Shown piece by piece: positions 9,485 through 17,262 of a stretch of 64,000 nt of DNA. Source of the DNA: a bacterium (lineage in GTDB: Bacteria > Verrucomicrobiota > Verrucomicrobiia > Verrucomicrobiales > Akkermansiaceae). The translations under genes and the position numbers were made by a program. Each line of letters begins with the position of its first letter. Positions within the stretch are counted from its first letter, which is position 1. The notes beneath the pieces were generated by a model. The model did no database searches. It saw nothing but the letters and a program-made list of their open reading frames with translations, and was not told where the DNA came from. The stretch covers positions 331,462 through 395,461 of the forward strand of contig JAAEZT010000001.1 in the NCBI GenBank assembly GCA_018222765.1, in the 5' to 3' direction.

Positions 9485-9958
9485 TTAGAAGCGGAAATGG
9501 GCGAAGGCTCGGTTGGCCTGGGCCATCTTGTGAACGTCGTCACGCTTACGAACGGAGTTGCCAGTATTGTTGGCGGCGTCCTTGATCTCATTAGCGAGGG
9601 CGACATGCATCGGAGTGCCTTTCTTGGCACGGGCAAAATTGATGATCCAACGCATTCCAAGTGACTCGGAACGAGCAGCATCCACTTCGAGAGGCACCTG
9701 ATAGGTGGCCCCACCGACGCGGCGGCTCTTCACCTCGACGCGAGGCTTCGCATTCTCAATCGCACGAGTGAGGATTTCGAGTGGATCGATGGTGTCGGTG
9801 CCTTCGTTAGCGCGATCGATCGCGGCATAAACGATACGCTCCGAGAGGGAACGCTTTCCATCCTTCATGACCTTACTAATGAGACGGCCAACAACCGGGC
9901 TGTCAAATTTTGGATCACGCTTCTCAGGCTTGGTGTAAACTCTTTTTCTGCGAGCCAT
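9485..9958 (-). CDS. rpsG: 30S ribosomal protein S7
   Basis: 157 residues. MARRKRVYTKPEKRDPKFDS, the IENAKPRVEVKSRRVGGATY motif and the C-terminal KRDDVHKMAQANRAFAHFRF are typical of S7, the primary organiser of the 30S head. It lies 35 nt after rpsL and 47 nt before fusA. Confidence 0.98.
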   Translation of the reverse strand: MARRKRVYTKPEKRDPKFDSPVVGRLISKVMKDGKRSLSERIVYAAIDRANEGTDTIDPLEILTRAIENAKPRVEVKSRRVGGATYQVPLEVDAARSESLGMRWIINFARAKKGTPMHVALANEIKDAANNTGNSVRKRDDVHKMAQANRAFAHFRF

Positions 9959-9993
9959 GGGTTCGTTAGTTTAAAATTAGTAAAATGATGAAA

Positions 9994-10371
9994 TTAACCC
10001 TTCTTAGGACGCTTGGCGCCATACTTGGAACGACCTTGCATCCGGCCGGTGACCCCGAGGGTATCGAGTGACCCACGAACGATGTGGTAACGAACACCTG
10101 GCAAATCCTTCACACGACCACCGCGAATCAACACGATTGAGTGCTCTTGGAGGTTGTGACCTTCACCGCCGATGTAGGCGATCACTTCGTATCCATTGGT
10201 AAGACGAACCTTGGCCACCTTACGGAGAGCGGAGTTTGGCTTCTTTGGTGTGCGAGTATAGACTTGCAGACAAACCCCACGACGCTGTGGGCAGTTGTTC
10301 AGAGCCGGTGACTTCGACTTGGTGACTGCTTTTTTCCGACCTTTGCGGACGAGTTGGTTAATTGTAGGCAT
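9994..10371 (-). CDS. rpsL: 30S ribosomal protein S12
   Basis: 125 residues. The conserved decoding-centre loops are present ([19 protein letters not shown] and [20 protein letters not shown]). The lysines at the positions where streptomycin resistance mutations arise look wild type, so S12 itself would not confer resistance. It is the first gene of the fused str-S10 transcription unit. The transcript leader upstream is about 220 nt. Confidence 0.98.
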   Translation of the reverse strand: MPTINQLVRKGRKKAVTKSKSPALNNCPQRRGVCLQVYTRTPKKPNSALRKVAKVRLTNGYEVIAYIGGEGHNLQEHSIVLIRGGRVKDLPGVRYHIVRGSLDTLGVTGRMQGRSKYGAKRPKKG

Positions 10372-10598
10372 AATGCGATCGTTTTGGGATGGCGGTTAAG
10401 CGGGTTTGTTTAAATGAAGTTTTCTGAGGAAAGAGAGTGTGTTGCTGATTCTCAACCGGAGGGTCGCCGGGAAACTCAGCGAGATTCCTCGCAAGAGCCA
10501 TTTTTCCGGTGTGCACCCGATAGTTGAAAACCTGATAAAGGACCTGAATCATTGATTCTTATAGGAATTTTTGTCTCCAGGCCCGATTTGGGGGCGCG

Positions 10599-10626
10599 AC
10601 TCTAGGAATAAAAGAGCATCTGGCAA
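10599..10626 (-). promoter_or_regulatory. Predicted sigma-70-type promoter of the str-S10 ribosomal unit
   Basis: On the minus strand the sequence reads TTGCCA, a 16-nt spacer, then TAGAGT. Transcription would begin near 10592, giving a leader of about 220 nt before rpsL. The two boxes and the 16-nt spacing match the promoters found before blaI, the Nudix gene and the SMP-30 gene in this window. The long leader leaves room for autoregulation or attenuation, but I could not identify a specific structure in it. Confidence 0.6.
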
Positions 10627-11072
10627 GGCGTTTTTACAAAATTAGGTGAAAATTTTTCACAGTTACTATCAACACCCCCCTCCGTCATGCTCAACCCACA
10701 GGTAATGAATCGATTAGGGGGAATTCACCGACACTGCCAGCAACAATCGTCCTCATTTCATTTATTTAAGGTGTCCTAACGAAATTCCTCCCAGCCCTGA
10801 TTTTTCGTTCGCGAGCTCCTCTTTGACATCCTAAACTCGCTTTTTGATCTCGAAAAAGTCCCCTCTCGCCATTTTTCCCGCGCTATTCACCTTAGTCCTC
10901 CTTATCCCGGGACCTTCAGGCAAAAGCCCCCGAAATCCCGCAAATCCATATCCGGGCTCGAAAAAGCAGCCGAGGGAACCTATTCCCCCGTCGCCAGAGG
11001 CTTCAGCTTCAAGGTGGTCGACTAAAAAGAGAGCCCCAACTCCGGAGAACGGAATTGAGGCTTTCAAAATAA
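10627..11072. other. Intergenic region without recognised genes
   Basis: This stretch lies between the ribosomal promoter and the tRNA gene. Short open frames on both strands (for example 10844-11116 plus and 10831-11067 minus) show no recognisable motif, signal sequence or ribosome binding site. The part at 10640-10780 is AT-rich. I see no reliable feature in it. Confidence 0.5.
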
Positions 11073-11147
11073 TGGTAGCAGCGGGCGGATTTGAACCGCC
11101 GACAAAAGGCTTATGAGTCCTCTGCTCTACCCCTGAGCTACGCTGCC
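11073..11147 (-). tRNA. tRNA-Met (anticodon CAT)
   Basis: A complete cloverleaf is visible on the minus strand: 7-bp acceptor stem GGCAGCG/CGCTGCT (first pair G-T), D-arm GCTC...GAGC, anticodon loop CTCATAA, T-arm GGCGG-TTCAAAT-CCGCC, and an encoded CCA end. The CAT anticodon could be elongator Met or lysidine-modified Ile2; the loop and body favour elongator Met but do not settle it. It does not look like initiator tRNA, because the three G-C pairs at the base of the anticodon stem are missing. Confidence 0.9.
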
Positions 11148-11471
11148 ATAAATTTATGGGGATACGCTTGCGCGCGGGCGGGGATTATCTCCCATCAACG
11201 GTTCTGTCCAATAAAAAAAGAGTCTGGGCGGAATTCCCACTCAATTTTTTCCTATCCAGATCCCGTTACCCGCTCAGTCGTCAATTTTTCAATGGGAAAT
11301 CACTGATCGCTCGGGTAGCAAAAAACTAACCAAGCAACTTATCCCCATAGAAGTTGCTCTGCTCCAACAAGCCATTCAAAAAGCTCCACTCCAAAATTGG
11401 GCTCAATTTTGGCTGAAGCGATAAGCTTGATAACCAAAAACTACACTATCTCACAAGAGGGATGGAGAATG
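11148..11471. other. Intergenic region, nothing recognised
   Basis: Between the tRNA and the gapA terminator, about 320 nt hold no convincing reading frame, repeat or RNA. The promoter of the tRNA should lie near its left side (plus-strand coordinates 11150-11200), but no box pair stands out. Confidence 0.5.
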
Positions 11472-11502
11472 AAAAAAACCCGACTGATTACTCAGCCGGG
11501 TT
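11472..11502 (-). terminator. Rho-independent terminator of gapA
   Basis: On the minus strand AACCCGGCTGA, a GTAA loop and TCAGTCGGGTT form an 11-bp stem (one G-U pair) followed by a run of seven T (the first two overlap the stem end). It starts about 28 nt after the gapA stop codon, so it ends that transcript. Confidence 0.9.
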
Positions 11503-11530
11503 CCTTGAAATTTTGGAATCTCGAAAAATC

Positions 11531-12541
<1,011 letters not shown>

Positions 12542-12563
12542 CTAGTAATTAGGTTGTGAGTGA

Positions 12564-12589
12564 TTTCCCAAGCCAGCTTGGCTGGGAAA
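12564..12589. repeat. Inverted repeat upstream of gapA
   Basis: TTTCCC-A-AGCCA, a GCT centre, then TGGCT-GGGAAA. This is an 11-bp palindrome with one bulged A, 32 nt before the gapA start and 84 nt after the stop of the gene at 12673. It lacks a T-run in the minus direction, so it is not a standard terminator. It could be an operator or mRNA 5' hairpin for gapA, or a weak end for the upstream transcript. Confidence 0.5.
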
Positions 12590-12672
12590 ACGGGCGCATT
12601 ATGCAGGGAAGCTGTCCCCCGTCAAGGATGGCAGGGATTGTTTCCGCATCCCACACGATTTCATGGAACTAC

Positions 12673-13446
12673 CTAGCCTCCAGCCACGGCAGCATCCTTT
12701 TTGAGCTTGGGTGGTGGCACGTAAAACTCCCCTCGGTGGAAAAATTTGACCGCTTTCCGCGGATTCTTCCCCCGCGCCTGATAGAAAAATGCCTGAATCC
12801 GTTGTTTCGGCTTCATCATCAGCTCATTCTGAAAGATCACTTCCCGGGCATTGTTTTTGCTGGGAGCAAGATACCCCACAAGAACAGGATGATTCCCCTG
12901 TTTCAATTTCTTCAGCAACACTTTTCCAGGGGCAATAACATCCGCCTTTTCATTTCCGAACCTCACCAGAGCGGAGCAATGTGAGACGTTCACAAAACGA
13001 ATAGACCCGGGAGGAAATGTCGACAAATCATCCGGAACCAACATCATCTTAGGATTAAACCAATTCTTATTTTGGTGATCCGCATACAGGACTCCTAGGC
13101 TTTGTGATTTCGATGAAAAGCTTGAAGAAATCCATGCCTTTCCACCGATCTGTTTTCCCTGAAAAATCCTCACTCCTCCTGCCGTGGGATTAATGGATGA
13201 CCACTCGGTGAATTCCTTGAGCCGGAGAGGGACATCCCGACCTTCCTTGGGATCAATGGCCAGAGTAGTCGGCTTGGGAGGAACGGTTCCCGGGGCCGGA
13301 GGAAATTGAATTCGCACTCCATTTTTAATCGTTTCCCTGTGAGGAGGCAAATCACCCAGAGGAATAAAGCGCATGTGCTTGTGCGATGCTTCCTGCGCAA
13401 AAACCGACAAGCACAGACTGAGCGAAATTAGGACCACTGGTTTCAT
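12673..13446 (-). CDS. Exported protein of unknown function
   Basis: This 257-residue protein is not recognised. It starts with a signal peptide (MKPVVLISLSLCLSVFAQEAS), then has a Pro-rich linker, a central part (KAWISSSFSSKSQSLGVLYAD) and a basic C-terminal third (KPKQRIQAFFYQARGKNPRK). I chose the ATG at 13446 over the TTG at 13458 because it opens the signal peptide. It begins 21 nt after the stop of the prepilin-type protein at 13468, so the two are likely one transcript and may work together at the cell surface. Confidence 0.75.
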   Translation of the reverse strand: MKPVVLISLSLCLSVFAQEASHKHMRFIPLGDLPPHRETIKNGVRIQFPPAPGTVPPKPTTLAIDPKEGRDVPLRLKEFTEWSSINPTAGGVRIFQGKQIGGKAWISSSFSSKSQSLGVLYADHQNKNWFNPKMMLVPDDLSTFPPGSIRFVNVSHCSALVRFGNEKADVIAPGKVLLKKLKQGNHPVLVGYLAPSKNNAREVIFQNELMMKPKQRIQAFFYQARGKNPRKAVKFFHRGEFYVPPPKLKKDAAVAGG

Positions 13447-13467
13447 CGGATATTTCAAAATTGATTC

Positions 13468-16400
13468 TTAAATTTCTTGAGGAGAGAGCCAACGGAAGCT
13501 TTGCACAATGAATCTTCTCCCAAAATTTGGGAGCCCTGATTCTTTCTCCGGATTAATTCCCGAGGCGTCGGGACGGACCGGCACGGGCATACGCTGCACC
13601 ACAGCTTCGCACCAGGCCCTTGCCTGCACCTTGCCATTCATGGCGACCGACTCTCCATAGGTCCGAATCACAAAGGTATCCGACCGAGCTGACAAGCTGG
13701 ATCCGATTGCCTGGAGAACATCAGCCTGCGTGAGATAATTCGCGGAACCCCACGCCTTGCTTTGAGGCTTAAGGCTCTGCTCCATCCGCGTGGAATCCTC
13801 GATATTGTCAGGGTGGTCGTAATCAGCCAGAGACGTTTGGTTCTTCAGAGAATATAACGAATCGGTATCGAGCACTCCGTTGATGCCAGCATTTTCAATG
13901 GCGGCCTCAAGAGCTCCTTTTCTGCCCTGCACTCCAGAGGTCAGCCTTCGATTCACAAAGTCCGACATCGAGAGGAAAGGGCCTCTCTGCCTGACCTGCT
14001 GAACGATAGCCTCGGCGAGGGTCGCAATTTCTCTATCATCCAAAACCCGCAAACTGGCCCAGATCAAATCCTGATCAGAATTACTCGCGTAGGACTCTTC
14101 TTGGTTCCCTCCAAGAACACGCGGGAAAGGAGTGATTCCTTCTTCACGACGGTTTGCCGAGAGCACCGCTTTCCAAGCTTCCACGCTGGTGGAATTCACA
14201 TTAAAAGCACCATCTAACATCAATCTGCTGGCGGCGCGATGGAAGTCCGCCAACTCATCACCCTTGGATCCCGCGAGAGCCAGCATTCGCGCATTGGGGA
14301 GACGACACTCGTCCGAATCACTGGCCATCTGGCGTAAATCTTCCTCCGTACCAGAACTCAAAAAATAGCGATCCCACAGTGTATGATTCAGTTCATAAGA
14401 CAGGTCATAAACCACATGATCCTCTTCTGGAGTTTCCAGAAAAAAGCCCCTTCCATGTTCGGCCCAGATTTCCTTACCCTGTCCGCGCTCGTTGTTCTCG
14501 GACCAACCAATTGCCTTCCCAATAAATCCACCTAGCTGCCCCTCCTCTTCTTCCATTTTTGGAACGGTTCCACTCATTCCCTCCAAACTCAATCGAGGGT
14601 CGACGAGAGAATTACCCATTGGGTAGGAAGGGTGCCAGACAAACTCAGAAAGTTTGGCATGCTGGAATTGAGCCAAGGAAATCACGCCCAAATCCCGTCG
14701 CGGAACGTCAAAGAGGACATACTGGTCGGCACCTTCGTTGGGCGGACCAAATGGATTCCCAAAATTTTCACCACTTTTCCGGATCGGTGTCTGGTCCTGC
14801 CAGCCGACCGCCTCGTCATAAAGATCCTTGGAATAGAGACCGAAAAACCATGGCCCGCTTGCGGTGCTATCCCCTAGATTTCCAGCGAGATTGTCGAATG
14901 GTGAGCGGGCGGCATAAGCAGCTCTTACATTCCACGATCCAATGGGCGACTCCTCCCAAAACTCCGGCTGCTGTCCGAGAGGATTACCCAAAATTGAAAG
15001 ATGGGAATCATGCTCCCGGAACCAGCGCATCCGATACCCCTGCCTGGTCCGCCGGTCCGGCGGGATGGTAATGACTGGGTTTACCCGATCAAGAAACTCC
15101 ATGCGAACTCCCTGCGCGGGGGCGAAGTCATGACTCCAGGCCTCTGCCGGCTCCTTTCCAGCCCCGTATTGCAAAGAACAGGAAACCGCGGCCACCTGCT
15201 CCAGGACATCGAAATCCTCCGGAGTAACAGTTGATGAGGTTCCCAGTTTTTTCAAAATCATCTGGGAATCGTCACCCTGCACGGTCTGTCCTTCCCCATC
15301 AAAAAAAGCGTCTGATGGGGCATACCAAAAATACTTGGGATACCAGTCCATCCCGCCCCCGTATTCGGACGATGATTGATAATAATTAAGCGCCTGATCG
15401 TAATTGGCGGATGACGACAGAGTATTATTGGTAAGATCTTCACTATCGTATTCAGCCGCATGATCGGGTAGAAAAACGAGGCACTTCCCGGCTCCAATTG
15501 TCGTTTCCTTCAATTTAAAATAGTAGCTCCCGGTATAGGCATCATTGTAGGACGAACTCGTGGTAATCTCACCCTCCACCACCGGATTCCGCCCTCCCCA
15601 AGAAAGCCAGGATGCATATCCCACTTGGACTTCTCTTCCCTGTGACGTCCGCATCCAGGCATCCGTTCGAAACCCCCTGCGTCCATTCACTTGAATCATC
15701 GCCATGCTGTCACCCAAAGTCAGTGGGACATTATAAGGATTCCAGAGAACAACCCTCGGAAAGGTATGTGAGCGGATATTATATTTGAACTCACTCCCCG
15801 GTGGATTCAGGTGAATACTATGAGTGACGAACATCGAGCCCTCCACTAATACCGGCGCCAGATTCGCTTGATCATAGGAACTTAAGGTCGCGGGATTTAG
15901 GTTCTGAGAGCTCCCGACCAAGACATCCGGAGTCGAAAAATCCGGCTCACTTTTGGGAACGCGCACAGTCACCGGAGGGGACTCCAAAGTGATTTCCCTC
16001 CCCAGACGCGCCCAATCCCGAAGAAGGCCGAACTTCGGCGAGGTCTTTTTGAAACGGCTTGAATCCCAATCGCCACCCCGCCGCCCGGCGTCCTCTTCAT
16101 TGGCGTATCCCACCAGATTATCACCAACGGCCAATCCCGGAACATATTCATTCTCGCCGGTTCCCAGAGAGGCGAGGTCACGATCCTCATTCAAAAAAGT
16201 CGTTAAATTGGCCTTCAGCCCTCCGTCTCTTACGTCAGCAAGCACTCCTTGGGAGTGGATTGTCGAAGAGTGAAACTGATCTTTCCTCCACTGCTCGCCA
16301 TTTTTACCCACAAGGTCGAGGGAACGGTCTGTAATTAGCTTCTTCTTAGTATCTTCATCTAGTTCCAGCCTTATTCCGCTCTCCCCCTCCATCACCTCAA

Positions 16401-17133
16401 CCGAGACATTCATGCCTGAAAGCAAGGGGAGATTTCTCGTCTGCCCCAGGGAATTTTTATGGGGATTTAGAGAGCGCACATTGGCCCGGATTCCTAAATC
16501 ACCCACCCAATATCCATAGCTCCCCGTTTTCTTTCTCTCTCTGAAAACCCCAATCTTGGGAACAGAAACGTGTGCTCTTTCATTGCTCCCCGCCGATCCA
16601 TTTCCAACAATTTTCACATCTTGGCCCTGAATGACGTCTTCTGCCTCGTGTTTTAGCCCTGTCCTTGATCTCAAACCTTGCTCGTTCCCACTAACCAAGT
16701 AACTGATGCGAGTTTCCGAGGGGATCGAATTGGGGTCCCGGGTGTCGGCAAGGCCCCCAGTCACCTCGTCTCGAACGATTACCGGTCGACCGTCTTTTTG
16801 GACGGTTCTCCAAACTCCGGTCCAATGAGGATTCGCCACAAAGCCCTCTTTTCCCGAGAGAATATCTGCAGAAGCCGAAATCCGCTGATCAGGACCCAAC
16901 TCCCGCTGAAGCTGCCCCATGGCAATCATTAAGGCCATCCGGGCATTCGCCCGGGCCTCCTCCTGCGCCCGATCTTGATTCGACGTTCTCACGGTCACGG
17001 TCGCCAGACTGAGAAAAGCAATTGCCAGGAGTCCCAGCAAAATCATCACGGTCAACGTCGCAACTAACGCAAATCCACGCCTTCTATCCAATTGGCAGAA
17101 AACAGTGGAAACAGGCCCAATCTGTCGAATCAC
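13468..17133 (-). CDS. Verru_Chthon cassette protein A-like, prepilin-type N-terminus
   Basis: This 1221-residue protein begins with a short basic leader and a PilX/GspK-like segment starting at about residue 20 (RRRGFALVATLTVMILLGLL), followed by TVRTSNQDRAQEEARANARM. That is typical of Verru_Chthon cassette protein A, a very large surface protein known from Verrucomicrobia. The rest is long and beta-rich with no catalytic motif I can see. A prepilin peptidase is expected to process it after the Gly. The start is a GTG at 17133, with TTGCAA-17 nt-TATTCT ending 8 nt before it. Cassette members B, C and D are not beside it; only the 257-residue exported protein follows. Confidence 0.8.
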   Translation of the reverse strand: MIRQIGPVSTVFCQLDRRRGFALVATLTVMILLGLLAIAFLSLATVTVRTSNQDRAQEEARANARMALMIAMGQLQRELGPDQRISASADILSGKEGFVANPHWTGVWRTVQKDGRPVIVRDEVTGGLADTRDPNSIPSETRISYLVSGNEQGLRSRTGLKHEAEDVIQGQDVKIVGNGSAGSNERAHVSVPKIGVFRERKKTGSYGYWVGDLGIRANVRSLNPHKNSLGQTRNLPLLSGMNVSVEVMEGESGIRLELDEDTKKKLITDRSLDLVGKNGEQWRKDQFHSSTIHSQGVLADVRDGGLKANLTTFLNEDRDLASLGTGENEYVPGLAVGDNLVGYANEEDAGRRGGDWDSSRFKKTSPKFGLLRDWARLGREITLESPPVTVRVPKSEPDFSTPDVLVGSSQNLNPATLSSYDQANLAPVLVEGSMFVTHSIHLNPPGSEFKYNIRSHTFPRVVLWNPYNVPLTLGDSMAMIQVNGRRGFRTDAWMRTSQGREVQVGYASWLSWGGRNPVVEGEITTSSSYNDAYTGSYYFKLKETTIGAGKCLVFLPDHAAEYDSEDLTNNTLSSSANYDQALNYYQSSSEYGGGMDWYPKYFWYAPSDAFFDGEGQTVQGDDSQMILKKLGTSSTVTPEDFDVLEQVAAVSCSLQYGAGKEPAEAWSHDFAPAQGVRMEFLDRVNPVITIPPDRRTRQGYRMRWFREHDSHLSILGNPLGQQPEFWEESPIGSWNVRAAYAARSPFDNLAGNLGDSTASGPWFFGLYSKDLYDEAVGWQDQTPIRKSGENFGNPFGPPNEGADQYVLFDVPRRDLGVISLAQFQHAKLSEFVWHPSYPMGNSLVDPRLSLEGMSGTVPKMEEEEGQLGGFIGKAIGWSENNERGQGKEIWAEHGRGFFLETPEEDHVVYDLSYELNHTLWDRYFLSSGTEEDLRQMASDSDECRLPNARMLALAGSKGDELADFHRAASRLMLDGAFNVNSTSVEAWKAVLSANRREEGITPFPRVLGGNQEESYASNSDQDLIWASLRVLDDREIATLAEAIVQQVRQRGPFLSMSDFVNRRLTSGVQGRKGALEAAIENAGINGVLDTDSLYSLKNQTSLADYDHPDNIEDSTRMEQSLKPQSKAWGSANYLTQADVLQAIGSSLSARSDTFVIRTYGESVAMNGKVQARAWCEAVVQRMPVPVRPDASGINPEKESGLPNFGRRFIVQSFRWLSPQEI

Positions 17134-17141
17134 AACACATC

Positions 17142-17170
17142 AGAATACATAGCATATACAAGGATTGCAA
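17142..17170 (-). promoter_or_regulatory. Predicted promoter of the Verru_Chthon A-like gene
   Basis: Minus-strand TTGCAA, 17-nt spacer, TATTCT, then 8 nt to the GTG start. It follows the leaderless layout seen elsewhere in the window and supports the GTG start at 17133. Confidence 0.5.
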
Positions 17171-17205
17171 ATGAGAAGCTCTCATTTGATCAATTACTGC
17201 GTATG

Positions 17206-17243
17206 AAAAGAAACCCCGGACAGCGAGATACGCCGCCCGGGGT
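17206..17243 (-). terminator. Rho-independent terminator of gyrBA
   Basis: On the minus strand ACCCCGG-GCGGCG pairs with CGCTGT-CCGGGGT across a TATCT loop (13 bp, with G-U pairs), followed by a T-rich stretch TTTCTTTTC. It lies 20 nt after the gyrA stop. Confidence 0.85.
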
Positions 17244-17262
17244 GAAATCTCAGCTGAAATTC

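Noticed and set aside
10358-10552. 64-codon frame upstream of and overlapping rpsL
   Set aside because: No family similarity, no ribosome binding site, and it lies in the transcript leader. It is kept only as a possible leader peptide in the findings.
10831-11116. Open frames on both strands next to the tRNA
   Set aside because: Composition is low complexity and one frame runs into the tRNA gene. No promoter or start signal was found.
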